Shown: one piece after another, positions 1 to 12,015 of the stretch
How positions within the stretch are numbered: position 1 is the first letter of the stretch
Layout: the number at the start of each line of letters is the position of its first letter
Origin: Elephas maximus indicus
Lineage: Eukaryota; Chordata; Mammalia; Proboscidea; Elephantidae
Direction: 5' to 3'
Length of the DNA stretch: 64,000 bases
Assembly: GCF_024166365.1 (NCBI RefSeq)
Contig: NC_064839.1
Coordinates: forward strand, 16,354,878 to 16,418,877
Notes under the pieces: model-generated
What the model was told of the DNA's origin: nothing
What the model saw: the letters and a program-made list of their open reading frames with translations, nothing else
Databases searched by the model: none
Program-made: the position numbers and the translations under genes

Positions 1-649
1 CATCTAGTTTAGCTTCTAGTAGGAGAGACTGGCAATAAATAAATAACACATACAAATGTATTGTCAGGTAGTGATGGATGCCATGGAGGGGGAAGCACAG
101 TAAGTGGGAAAGAGTGGTAGAGGAAAGATCTCTTTGAGGGTGGGGCATTTGAGCAACAAGTGTTAGGGAGATGGCTATATGAATACCAGGGGGAGTAGTA
201 GTTTGTAATGGGGGGAAGGGGAGAGGGCTTGTCCACTAGGGATATTTGGCAATGTCTGGAGACAACTGGGGAAGGGGGGTGCCTCTGGCATCTGGGGAGT
301 AGAGTCCAGGGATGCTGCTAAACATTCTACAATACGTAGAACAGCCCACACAACAAAGAATGATCCAGAACAAATGTTAATAGTGTCAAAGCTGAAAAAC
401 CCTGAGGTAGAGGGAACTGTTTGTGCTGTGCTTAAGTCAGGCTGTGTTTATGATCTTTGAGAAACAGCAGGAAGGCCAGTGTGGTAAGAGCAGAGAGGAG
501 GGAGAGAGCGAGAAAGTTCAGATAATAGTCAGGGGGTAGACCATGTAAGCTGTTGTAAGACAGGATGAGGAGTTTGGATTTTATTCCGATTGTAATAGAA
601 AGCCATTGGAAGATTCTGAGTGGGGAGCAAAGTAATCTCATTTCTGTTT
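1..649 (+). repeat. Ancient interspersed repeat, left part
   Basis: It contains the pieces caggaaggccagtgtgg and gtttggattttattc that recur, diverged, at 33.7-35.3 kb and 45.6-46.0 kb. The match resumes after the L1 at about 3835 (ctttggctctctgtgtgg), so the L1 was inserted inside this repeat. I do not assign a family name. Confidence 0.6.
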
Positions 650-3600
650 TTTGTTTGTTTGTTTGTTTTTTTAACTTTTATTGAGCTTCAAGTAAACGTT
701 TACAAATCAAGTCAGACTGTCACATATAAGTTTATATACACCTTACTCTGTACTCCCACTTGCTCTCCCCGTAATGAGTCAGCCCTTCCAGTCTCTCCTT
801 TCCTGACAATTTTGCTAGCTTCCAACTCTCTCTATCCTCCCATCCCCCCTCCAGACAGGAGATACCAACACAGTCACAAGTGTCCACCTGATAGAAATAG
901 CTCACTCTTCATCAGCATCTCTCTCCTACCCACTGTCCAGTCTCTTCCATGTCTGATGAGTTGTCTTCGGGAACGGTTCCTGTCCTGGACCAACAGAAGG
1001 TTTGGGGACCATGACCGCCAGGATTCCTCTAGTCTCAGTCAGACCATTAAGTATGGTCTTTTTATGAGAATTTGGGGTCTGCATCATTTTTTTTTTTATC
1101 CCACTGATCTCCTGCTCCCTCAGGGGTTCTCTGTTGTGCTCCCTGTCAGGGCAGTCATTGGTTGTGGCCGGGCACCAACTAGTTCTTCTGGTCCCAGGAT
1201 GATGTAAGTCTCTGGTTCATGTGGCCCTTTCTGTCTCTTGGGCTCATAGTTATCGTGTGATCTTGGTGTTCTTCATTTTCCTTTGATCCAGGTGGGTTGA
1301 GACCAATTGATGCATCTTAGATGGCCGCTTGTTAGCATTTAAGACCCCAGACGCCACTCTCCAAAGTGGGATGCAGAATGTTTTCATAATAGAATTATTT
1401 TGCCAATTGACTTAGAAGTTCCCTTAAACCATAGTCCCCAAACCCCCGCCCTTGCTCCACTGACCTTTGAAGCATTCAGTTTGTCCCTGAAACTTCTTTG
1501 CTTTTGGTCCAGTCCAATTGAGCTGACCTTCCATGTATTGAGTATTGTCCTTCCCTTCACGTAAAGCAGATCTTATCTACTAACTAATCAGTAAAATAAA
1601 CCCTCTCCCACCCTCCCTCCCTCCCCGCCTCGTAACCACAAAAGTATGTGTTCTTCTCAGTTTATACTATTTCTCAAGATCTTATAATAGCGGTCTTATA
1701 CAATATTTGTCCTTTTGCCTCTAATTTCGCTCAGCATAATGCCTTCCAGATTCCTCCATGTTATGAAATGTTTCGCAGATTCTTCACTGTTCTTTATCGA
1801 TGCGTAGTATTCCATTGTGTGAATATACCACGATTTATTTATCCATTCATCCGTTGATGGACACCTTGGTTGCTTCCAGCTTTTTGCTATTGTAAACAGA
1901 GCTGCAATAAACATGGATGTGCGTATATCTGTTTGTGTGAAGGCTCTTATTTCTCTAGGGTATATTCCGAGGAGTGGGATTTCTGGGTTGTATGGTAGTT
2001 CTATTTCTAACTGTTTAAGATAACGCCAGATAGATTTCCAAAGTGGTTGTACCATTTTACATTCCCACCAGCAGTGTATAAGAGTTCCAATCTCTCCGCA
2101 GCCTCTCCAACATTTATTATTTTGTGTTCTTTGGATTAATGCCAGCCTTGTTGGAGTGAGATGGAATCTCATCGTAGTTTTAATTTGCATTTCGGCTAAT
2201 GATCGAGAGCATTTTCTCATGTATCTGTTAGCTGCCTGAATATCTTCTTTAGTGAAGTGCATGTTCATATCCTTTGCCCACTTCTTGATTGGGTTGTTTG
2301 TCTTTTTGTGGTTGAGTTTTGACAGAATCATACAGATTTTAGAGATCAGGTGCTGGTCGGAGATGTCATAGCTGAAAATTCTTCCCAGTCTGTAGGTGGT
2401 CTTTTTACTCTTCTGGTGAAGTCTTTAGATGAGCATAGGTGTTTGATTTTTAGGAGCTCCCAGTTATCTGGTTTCTCTTCGTCATTTTTGGTAATGTTTT
2501 GTATTCTGTTTATGCCTTGTATTAGGGCTCTTAATGTTGTCCCTATTTTTTCTTCCATGATCTTTATCGTTTTAGTCTTTATGTTTAGGTCTTTGATCCA
2601 CTTGGAGTTAGTTTTTGTGCATGGTGTGAGGTATGGGTCGTGTTCCATTTTTTTGCAAATAGATATCCAGTTATGCCAGCACCATTTGTTAAAAAGACTA
2701 TCTTTTCCCCAATTAACTGACCCTGGGCCTTTGTCAAATATCAGCTGCTCATATGTGGATGGATTTATACCTGGGTTCTCAATTCTGTTCCATTGGTCTA
2801 TGTGCCTGTTGTTGTACCAGTACCAGGCTGTTTTGACTACTGTGGCTGTATAATAGGTTCTGAAATCAGGTAGAGTGAGGCCACCCACTTTCTTCTTCTT
2901 TTTCAGTAATGCTTTACTTATCCGGGGCTTCTTTCCCTTCCATATGAAGTTGGTGATTTGTTTCTCCATCACATTAAAAAATGACATTGGAATTTGGATC
3001 GGAAGTGCATTGTATGTATAGATGGCTTTTGGTAGAACAGACATTTTTACCTTGTTAAGTCTTCCTGTCCGTGAGCAAGGTACGTTTTTCCACTTAAGTA
3101 GGTCCTTTTTAGTTTCTTGTAGTAGTACTTTGTAGTTTTCTTTGTATAGGTCTTTTACATCTTTGGTAAGATTAATTCCTAAGTATTTTATCTTCTTGGT
3201 CGCTACTGTGAATGGTATTGATTTGGTTATTTCCTCTTCGGTGTTCTTTTTGTTGATGTAGAGGAATCCAAGTGGTTTTTGTATGTTTATCTTATAACCT
3301 GAGACTCTGCCAAACTCTTCTATTAGTTTCAGTGGTTTTCTGGAGGATTCCTTAGGGTTTTCTGTGTATAAGATCATGTCATCTGCAAATAGAGATAATT
3401 TTACTTCCTCCTTGCCAATCTGGATGCCCTTCATTTCTGTGTCTAGCCTAATTGCCCTGGCTAGGACCTCTAGCACGATGTTGAATAAGAGCAGTGATAA
3501 AGGGCATCCTTGTCTGGTTCCCGTTCTCAAGGGAAATGCTTTCAGGCTCTCTCCATTTAGAGTGATGTTGGCTGTTGGCTTTGCATAGATGCCCTTTATT

Positions 3601-3816
3601 ATGTTGAGGAATTTTCCTTCAATTCCTATTTTGGTGAGAGTTTTTATCATAAATGGGTGTTGGACTTTGTCAAATGCCTTTTCTGCATCAATTGATAAGA
3701 TCATGTGGTTTTTGTCTTTTGTTTTATTTATCTGGTGGATTACATTAATGGTTTTTCTAATATTAAACCAGCCTTGCATACCTGGTATAAATCCAACTTG
3801 GTCATGATGGATTATT
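650..3816 (-). mobile_element. 5'-truncated L1 LINE (ORF2 C-terminal two-thirds and 3' UTR)
   Basis: On the minus strand, an open frame at 2346-3779 encodes the L1 ORF2 reverse transcriptase, including the catalytic FADD motif and GTRQGCPLS. After a frame disruption near 2335 it continues at 1696-2331 with the ORF2 C-terminal region ([16 protein letters not shown]). The 3' UTR occupies about 680-1690 and the tail is the T-rich run at 643-677. Homology stops at about 3816. A similar T/G-rich stretch (tttgtttgtttgttttt) flanks both sides and may be the target-site duplication. The element is not active because it is truncated and frameshifted. Confidence 0.93.
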
Positions 3817-4094
3817 TTTGTTTGTTTGTTTTTAAGAATCCCTTTGGCTCTCTGTGTGGCAAGTAGCCTCTAGGGGAGTGAGGAGATGCAGCCTCTTGCT
3901 GCCTGGTGTCCCATCTCTCCCTCTTCTCTAGTAACAAAACTCTGATTTTGTTTTTCAGGCATTTAGTGCCTGAAATAAGGATTACACTTCTTGGCCTCCC
4001 TTACAGATAGGAGCAATCACTTGAATAAGTTCTTGTCCATGAATATGTAAGTAGAAGTGTTGACTGAGACTGATGGCAGGTCTTCTTAAAAGGG
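3817..4094. repeat. Right part of the ancient repeat, then unassigned DNA
   Basis: Sequence at 3830-3900 continues the repeat interrupted by the L1. The rest to 4094 shows no gene or clear repeat to me. Confidence 0.45.
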
Positions 4095-5400
4095 AAGGGA
4101 TACACCTGTAAAATGTTGAATTGATAACAGTTGTGTGAAAGACATATTTATAACAACAATGACAAAAAAAAAAAAAGTAGTTGCTGAGGCTGTTTATGTA
4201 CAGCCAAACACCTCATGGGATTTAGTTACTTGGTTTGGAGGTATAAGGTCGTGGTTTCATGGGATATCCTAGTTAATTGGCCTAATAATGTGTTCAGTGC
4301 TTCTGTTCAACCTCCTAGTTCATTGCATAGTGCCTAGGGTCTTGAAAACTTGCAAGTGACCATCAGAGTGTATCAATTAGTATCTATTCACCTGGAGCAA
4401 CAGAGGAAGAAGGAATAGGAGGAGGAGATGGAATGTGTGGCTAGCTAATTGCCTACATGAACTACTGACTCCCTTGCCATGTGTCTTCAGCTGGCTTCTC
4501 TAGAGAAGCAAAACCAGTAAAGGCTGGTTCTCTAGAGAAGTGAAACAAAGATTGGGGGGAGGGAAGAGTGATTGGTCTCAAGAAAATGACTCACATGGTT
4601 GTAGAGGTTGACAAGTCCCAAGTCTGTGAGTCAGCCGTTAGGCTGGAGGCGTCTCCTGACTCGTATAACTACAGGGACTGATGAACCCCAGATCGGCAGG
4701 TTACACAAAAGGCTACTGGCTCACAGGCTGTGGAGGCCAGTGAACCCCAAGATCAGCAGGCAATGCAGCAGGCCACTGGCTGAAGTTCCAAGCACTGACA
4801 AACTACTGAGAATCATGGCCCAGCCAAGTTGACACACAATCTTAACCATAATACTGTGAGACCAGAAGAACTGGATGGTGCCTGGCTACTATTACTATTT
4901 TCATAAAAAAATCTGGACAAAATGCAGAACAGAATTTCAAATTCTCATGGAAGAACCTGAATAAAATGGGAAAAGTGCAGAAGAGAATTTCAAATGCTCG
5001 TGGACTCCAGATTTCCTGGAACTGTCAAAGTTGGATGAACTCCTGAAACTATTATTCTGAGATAATCTTTAAACCTTAAACCAAAAATATCCACTAAAGT
5101 CTTCTTGAAACCAGACATTAGCTTAACTAGTAAAAAATGTTTGCCTTGAGCATTGTGCTCTTTTAAGAACTATCTATCTGGGATCAAATTGACAATAGCA
5201 ACTTGAAAGATTAGATGGGAACCTTATGGGGCAGTGAATTTATATTGATGGGGGAATAACAACTCAGAAAAGGAGGGTGAGGATGGTTGTACCACTTGAA
5301 GAATGTGATCAGTGTCACTAAATGGTACATGTAGAAATTGTTGAGTTGGTGTATGTTTTGCTATGTATGTTCTCAATAACAAAATAAATAATATTACATA
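4095..5400 (+). mobile_element. L1 3' UTR fragment, copy 1
   Basis: It matches 6720-7920 over its length (for example gttggatRaactcctgaaac and aaccttaaaccaaaaatatc). It is split by an LTR at about 4480-4850: the sequence ttgccatg before the LTR resumes as agaccagaagaactggatgg after it, while copy 2 is continuous at that point. Confidence 0.8.
4480..4850 (-). mobile_element. Solo LTR-like repeat (tgatggttaa family), reverse
   Basis: The reverse complement shows the same features as the copies at 19463 and 56441: a start like atggttaagattgtgtgtca, internal repeated phrases about cagcaggc/cagatc, and an end near gcttctctagagaagcca. It has inserted into L1 copy 1. The family is not named with certainty. 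Confidence 0.65.
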
Positions 5401-5429
5401 TGAAAAAAATATCAAATAAGTCCACACAT

Positions 5430-7925
5430 ACATAGTCCGTTGATTTTTAACAAACGTGCCATGGTAATTCAACGAGGAAAATGGTGTTTTCAAAAAATGA
5501 TGCAGTTACATCTTTGGTCAACTGATTTTTGACAAGGGCGCTAAGTCTACTTGATAGGGAAAGAAGAATCTCTTCAATAAATGGTGCTGGGAAAATTAGA
5601 TTTCCACATGCAGTAAAATGAAACAGAATCCATGCCTCACACCATATACAAAAACCAATTCAAAATGGTTTGAAGATCTAAACATGCAAACTAAAACTGT
5701 GAAATTCTTAGAAGTAAAAGCAGGGGCAATGCTGTCAGGCCCAGAATTTAACAATGGATTACTTAATAACAAAAGCGCAACAGCAAAAAACAAAATAAAT
5801 AAATGGAACCTCATAAAAATTAAAAACTCTAGTTCATTAAAAGACTTTACGAAAAAAGTGGAAAGACAAGCTACCAACTGGGAGAATAGTTTCGGAAACT
5901 ATCCAACAAGAATCTAATAAGCAAAATATATATAAAACTTTGACAATTTAACAACAAAAAGACAACCCAATCAAAATGAGCAAAGACTTGAATAGACATT
6001 TCTCCAAGGAGGACATTCACATGGGCACCAAACACAGGAAAAGATTCCAATCGTCATTATCCGTCAGGAGTATGGCAAATGAAAACTACAATGAGATACC
6101 ATTTTATTCCGCTAATATGACTAAGATTAAAAAAAAAAAAATAACAAATGTTGGTAAGGATGTGGGGAAATTAGAACCCTTATCTGTTGCTGGTGGGAAT
6201 ACAAAATGGTACAGCCATTGTGGAAAACAGTGTGGTGGTTCCTCAAAATACTAAAAATAGAACTACCATATTACAGCAATTCCACTCCTAGATATTAAAA
6301 TATACCCAAAAGACTCGAACGCAGAGACTGAAACTGAGACCTGTACACCAGTGTTCATTGCAGCACTATTCACAGTAGCCGAAAGGTGGAAACAATCTAA
6401 ATGCTCCTCAGCAGATGAATGGATATACCAAATGTGACACATATATACAGTGGGATACTACTCAGCCATCAGGAGAAATGAAGCCTTGATACATGCTACA
6501 GTGTGGATGGAGCTGGAAGACATTATGCTGGGTGAAATAAGGCAATCACAAAAAGACAAATATTATATGATCTTGCGTGCGTAAAAAGGCAAGAAAAGGC
6601 AAGTGTATAGAGAACAAAATTTATTACTGGTTACCAGAGTTAGGAGGGAGGAGGAAAGGAGGGTGGGGTTAACAGTGATGGAAATAGAGCGTTGATTAAG
6701 GGTAGGGTTACACACTGATTATTGTAATGCTGTCAATAAATTGTACACCTGCCAAAAGTCGAACTGGCAAAAGTTGTGTGATACATATATTTACAGCAAT
6801 GACAAAAAAAAAAAGCAGCTGAGGCTGCTTATGTACAACCAAACACTTCATGGGATTTGGTTCCTTGGTTTGAAGGTTTAGGGTCATGGTTTCATGGGAC
6901 ATCCCAGTTTATTGGCCTAATAGCATGTTTAGTGCTTCTGTTCTACCTCCTAGCCGTTACATAGTGCCTGATGTCTTAAAAGCTTGCAAGTGGCTGTCCA
7001 AGGTACAGTAATTGGTCTCTATTTGCCTGGAGCAACAGAGGAAGGAAAGTCAGGAATAGGAGGAAGATATGGAATACATGGCTAACTGCCTCCATGAATA
7101 ACCGCCTCTTTTGCCATGAGACCAGAAGAACTCGATGGTTCCTGAGTACCAGTATTTACCATTTTGATCAAAGATTTTATAAAAGAACCTGATCTTGTAT
7201 ATAAATTTTTGTACGAGAGACTGATCTGATTTGTAAAATTTCACTTAAAGCACAATAAAAATTAATTAAAAAAATAAAAACCTGTTCAAAAATGGAAAAA
7301 TACAGAATAAATTTCAAATTCTCATGGACTGCAGACTTCCTGGAGCCATCAAAGTTGGATAAACTCCTGAAACTATTGCCCTGAGGTAACCTTTAAACCT
7401 TAAACCAAAAATATCTCCTGAATTCTTAAAAGCGAACAGTGGTTTAGCTTAACTAGTAAAAAATGTCTGCCTTGAGTATTATGCTCTTTTAAGAACTACT
7501 TGGAATCAAAGTGACACCAGCAAGTTGAAAGATGATGTAGGAACCTTAGGGAGCAGTGAATTTATGTTAATGAGGAAGGAACAACTCAGAAAAGAAGGTT
7601 GAGAATAGTTGCATAACTCAAAGAATGTAATCAGTGTCATTAAATGGTACCCAACAAAAACCCACTGCCTTGGAGTCGATTCCAATTCATAGTGACCCTA
7701 TACAACAGAGTAGAACTACCTCATAGGGTTTCCAAGGCTATAAATCTTCACGGAAGCAGTCTGCCACATCTTTCTCCTGTGGAGCAACTGGTGGGTTTGA
7801 ACTGCGACCTTTCGATTATAAGCCAAGGGCTTTAACCACTGTGCAACCATGGTTCCTACATGGTACATGTAGAAACTGTCGAATTGAGATATGTTTCACT
7901 GTGTATAATCTCAACAACAGCAAAA
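5430..7925 (+). mobile_element. L1 LINE, end of ORF2 plus 3' UTR, copy 2
   Basis: 5618-5917 encodes an L1 ORF2 segment (PCLTPYTKTNSKWFEDLN). Further degraded ORF2 C-terminal sequence runs to about 6560, with the typical phrases ccattgtggaaaacagt and gatgaatggatataccaaa. The afrotherian-type 3' UTR follows from 6570 and is interrupted by an AfroSINE at 7651-7859. Confidence 0.85.
7651..7859 (-). mobile_element. AfroSINE, long variant
   Basis: Antisense AfroSINE with an extra internal block (aaggctataaatcttcacgg). It is flanked by identical atggtac at 7644-7650 and 7860-7866. The matching L1 copy 1 at about 5321 has the uninterrupted empty site. Confidence 0.92.
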
Positions 7926-8206
7926 AAAAAAATTTAAAAATTATGCTGGAAAAAATCAAGAATCTACATGAAACAAAATCTCAACCCTTATACTTTAAGT
8001 CAATGAACCATATTTTTATAAGTAAAATTTAAAACAATAAAAATAGGAAGCAAGAGTAAACAGAGAAAAAAGACCCTATGCCTATGGAGAATCAAAGATA
8101 AAAATGAACACAGATTTTTCATCAGAAACATGCAAGCCAAAAGCTAAAGAAGCAGTATCTTTAAAGTATTAAAAGAAAAATCTAAAAATCAACCTGAATT
8201 TATATA

Positions 8207-8275
8207 AAACCCAAAAAACCAAACTCATTAATGTCAAGTTGATTTCAACCCATAGCAACCCTATTTAGCAAATAA
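8207..8275 (-). mobile_element. AfroSINE fragment
   Basis: Only the tail part is present, in antisense (gtcaagttgatttcaaccca followed by tagcaaccctat). It is degraded. Confidence 0.65.
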
Positions 8276-8528
8276 AAATACTTTTTAAAAAAATGAATGT
8301 GCAATAAAGACTTTTCCAGACAAACAAAAGCTGAGAGTCTTTGCTGCCAGGAGACCTACACTATAAGAAATACTAAAGGAAGTTCTTCAGGGAGAGTGAA
8401 AATGATACCAAATGGAATCTTGAAATTACATACACATATACAATGAAAAATGCCAGAAATGGTAAATAAATGGGTGAATATAAAAGCTATTTTTAATCTA
8501 TTTTAATTGGTGTAAAAGGTAATTGAGT

Positions 8529-8628
8529 AAAAACCGTTGCCATCGAGTCGATTCTGACTCATAGCGACCCCACAGTTTCCAAGGAGCCTGGTAGATTTGA
8601 GCTGCTGGCCCTTTGGTTAGTAGCCGTA
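8529..8628 (-). mobile_element. AfroSINE, shortened
   Basis: Antisense copy, ccgttgccatcgagtcgatt to ggttagtagccgtag, lacking part of the middle and the very end of the tRNA-like head. Confidence 0.88.
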
Positions 8629-8795
8629 GTAATAACAATATATCGTGGGGGCTTATAGCAAAAGCAAAGGCAAACTGTATGGGAACAACAGCACAAGGGA
8701 CAGAAAGGCAGAAAAGGAAGTATACTGTTGTAAGGATCTCACATTATACAAAGTGAAATAATATTGAACACAGGCTGATACACACCTATTCCTCA

Positions 8796-9495
8796 TCAAC
8801 TATCATTATTCGACATTTCACATATATGACAGTAGTAAGAAAATTTACTATCTGACTATTTTGTGTGCATTAACGCTCCCTGGCTCCTCGCAGACCCTCA
8901 GGCCAGTCTTGGATGCCAGCCAGGCTGCCTCCCCACCAGACCTTGGAGGAGAGGTGGGGGAAGAATAGGGAGAAGCAAGGCACTCAGGGCACAGGCAAGG
9001 AGAGGCACATGAGCGAGAACAGCTCTCGTCCCCTGAGCCCAGGCCAGGGACTCCCTTACCTGAGGGTTGTACCAGTGGTGGCTGGACTGGTGACCTGCAG
9101 CTGGGCGCCTGGCTTTCCCTGCTCAAGGCTAGGCCCATTCCCAACGCCACTGCATGTTCTCCGTGCAGGCTTCAGCATGTTCACTGCTGACACCACCATC
9201 ACCTCAGCTTTATTTAGCCAGAGCACGCGTGGCCTTGGAACAGGAATACCAAGGCCTTCTCATGATTTCTGACTGCCCAGCCCAGCTGGCAGACATCCTG
9301 TGGTTGCAGTATCCATGTTCCAGGTATGGCAGAGAGGAAGCCTCTACGCGTGCACCCAGCTGCCCGGGCTGCTGTTAATCCCTAGCAGATGAGCTACAGC
9401 TGCAGGCACTGCTGGGGTGCTCCTGGTTTGCGAAGTCCTCCCCACTTTTGTGTGGCTTCCAGATCCATCAGCCCTGCAGTCATGCAGCAAAAGGT
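8796..9495. other. Non-repetitive GC-richer intron stretch
   Basis: From about 8870 to 9480 the DNA is much richer in G+C than the LINE DNA on each side. The open frames at 8848-9378 match no protein I know, and no splice-site pair makes a convincing exon. Confidence 0.4.
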
Positions 9496-9650
9496 TTAGG
9501 TTATGTGTCAGTGTGGCTGGGCCGTGATTTTCAGTGGTTTGGCAGTTGTGTAATGATTTTCACATAACGCTGTTTTCACGTAATGACCTGGTCTTTGGAA
9601 CCTAACCGTGTCGATAAGTGAGGAATTGGTGTAGTTGAGAGAGAGAGTGC
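9496..9650 (+). mobile_element. LTR-like fragment, tgatggttaa family
   Basis: cagtggtttggcagttgtgt matches the 5' part of the copies at 19463 and 56441. It is truncated. Confidence 0.55.
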
Positions 9651-10053
9651 TAATAAACCATTAATGGAGATAAAATGGGGGGAAAAAATCTAAGGAAGGG
9701 AAAGGAAACAAAGAACAGATGGGACAATGAGAAGCCAAACAGCAGCACGATAAATTTAAATCAAACCATATCAATAATTACATTAAATATAAATGATCTA
9801 AGCACTCCAATTGAAAGACAGAGATTGTTAGACTCGATAAAACAGCAGGATCCAACTATATGCTATCTATAAGAAGCCCACTTTAAATATAAAAACACAG
9901 ATAGGTTAAAAGTAGAAGGATGGAAAAAGATTTACCGTGCTAACAATAAGAATGCTGGAGTGACTGTAGTAATACCAGGTAAAATATACTTCAGAGCAAG
10001 GAATATTACCAGGGATGTAGAGGAGTATTTTGTAAAGATAAAGAAGTCAGTTC

Positions 10054-11130
10054 ACATTATGCTGAGTGAAATTAGTCAGTTGCAAAAAGACAAATATTGT
10101 ATAAGACCACTATTATAAGAACTTGAGAAATAGTTTAAACTGAGAAGAAAACATTCTTTTGTGGGTACGAGATGGGGGAGGGAGAGAGGGTAGGAGAGGG
10201 GCATTCACTAATTAGATAGTAGATAAGAACTACTTTAGGTGAAGGGAAAGACAGCACACAATACAGGGGAGGTCAACACAATTGGACTAAACCAAAAGCC
10301 AAGACGTTTCCTGAGTAAACTGAATGCTTCAAAGGCCAGTGTAGCGGGGGCAGGGGCTTGGGGACCATGATTTCCGGGGACATCTAAGTCAATTGGCATA
10401 ATAAAATCTATTAAGAAAACATTCTGCATCCCACTTTGAAGAGTGGTGTCTGGGGTCTAAAATACTAGTAAGCAGCCATCTAAGATGCATCAATTGGTCT
10501 CAACCCACCTGGATCAAAGGAGAATGAAGAACACCAAGGACACAAGACGATTATGAGCCCAAGAGACAGAAAGGGCCACGTGAACCAGTGACTACATCAT
10601 CCTGAGACCAGAAGAACTAGATGGTGCCCGGCTACAACCAGTGACCTCCCTGACAGGGAACACAACAGAGAACCCCTGAGGGAGCAGGAGAGCAGTGGGA
10701 TGCAGACCCCAAATTCTCATAAAAAGACCAGACTTAATGGTCTGACTGAGACTGGAAGGACCCCGGTGGTCATGGCCCCCAGACCTTCTGTTGGCCCAGG
10801 ACAGGAACCATTCCCGAAGCCAACTCTTCAGACATGGATTGGACTGGACAATGGGTTGGAGAGGGATGCTGGTGAGGAGTGAGATTCTTAGATCAGGTGG
10901 ACACTTGAGACTGTGTTGGCCTCTCCTGCCTGGAGAGGAGATGAGAGGGTAGAGTGGGTTAGAAGCTGGTGAAAAGGACACAAAAAGAGAGAGTGGAGGG
11001 AGAGAGCAGGCTGTCTTATTACGGGGAGAGTAATTGGGAGTGTGTAGCAAGGTGTATATGGGTTTTAGTGTGAGAGACTGACTTGATTTGTAAACTTTCA
11101 CTTAAAGCACAATAAAAATTGTTTTAAAAA
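10054..11130 (+). mobile_element. 5'-truncated L1 3' end, first insertion
   Basis: It runs from attatgctgagtgaaattag to the tail caataaaaattgttttaaaaa. It is flanked by aagtcagttc at 10044-10053 and aagtcaattc at 11131-11140, a target-site duplication with one mismatch. Confidence 0.88.
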
Positions 11131-11393
11131 AAGTCAATTCGTTATGAAGACTTAACAATCCTATATGTGTATGCACAGAGCTTCAAAATGCATAAAGCGA
11201 ATATTGACAAAACTGAAAGGAGAAATAGACAAATTAATAATTATGGTTGGAGAGTTCAATATCTCTCTTATGGTAACTATCAAGAACAAGTAGACAGAAA
11301 ACCAGGATTCAGAAGACTTGAATAACATTGTCAACCAACTTGACCTAAGTTACTCCTAAAGCGCTGCATTCAGCAGTTAAGAATACCTATTCT

Positions 11394-11863
11394 GAGAATC
11401 CCTGATGGAGCAGGGGAACAGTGGGATGCAGACCTCAAATTCTTGTAAAAAGACCAGACTTAATGGTCTGACTGAGACTAGAGGGACCCTGGAGGTCATG
11501 ATCCCCAGACCCTTTGTTTAGCCCAAGACTGGAACCATTCTCAAGGCCAGCTCTTCAGACAGGGATTAGACTGGACTATAAGACAGATAATGATACTGGT
11601 GAGGAGTGAGCTTCTTGGCTAAAGTAGACACATGAGACTATGTGGACAACTCCTGTCTGGAAGCGAGGTGAGAAGGAAGAGGGAACAGGAGCTGGTTGAA
11701 TGGACTCAGAGGATACTGTTGGGGGAGAGGAGGAGTGTGCTGTCTCATTAGGGGGAGAGCAGCTAGGAGTACATAGCAAGGTGTGTATAACTTTTTGTAT
11801 GGGAGACTGACTTGATTTGTAAACTTTAACTTAAAGCACAGTAAATTTTTTTTTTAAAAAAAG
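11394..11863 (+). mobile_element. 5'-truncated L1 3' end, second insertion
   Basis: It corresponds to 10670-11130 (about 460 bp of L1 3' UTR and tail). It is flanked by gaatacctattct at 11381-11393 and gaatacttattct at 11864-11876. Confidence 0.9.
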
Positions 11864-12015
11864 GAATACTTATTCTTTTTAAGTGCTTATGAGCATTCAC
11901 CAAGATAGACCACATGCTGGGCCATAAAACTAGTCTCTCTCAATTTAAAATGTTTCAAATCATGACAAATGTACTGTTCTGACCTTAGCAGAATTAAATT
12001 AGAAATCACTGACAG

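Larger units (their letters stand above)
7926..8795 (+). mobile_element. Old L1 3' fragment with two AfroSINE pieces
   Basis: Phrases such as ccagacaaacaaaagctgag and ctaaaggaagttcttcaggg are typical of the 3' part of old mammalian L1. AfroSINE fragments interrupt it near 8207 and 8529. Confidence 0.65.

Noticed and set aside
620-1207. 195-residue plus-strand open frame starting MGSKVISFLF
   Set aside because: It lies on the antisense of an L1 3' UTR, and the same frame recurs in the other L1 copies (for example 10592-11101). It is a by-product of the repeat.
2346-3779. Possible functional reverse-transcriptase gene
   Set aside because: It is the ORF2 of a 5'-truncated L1 with a frame break near 2335 and no promoter or endonuclease domain, so it is a relic.
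8848-9378. Overlapping frames in the GC-rich 8.9-9.4 kb stretch as a hidden exon
   Set aside because: No convincing acceptor and donor pair was found and there is no similarity to the expected GARRE1 N-terminus.
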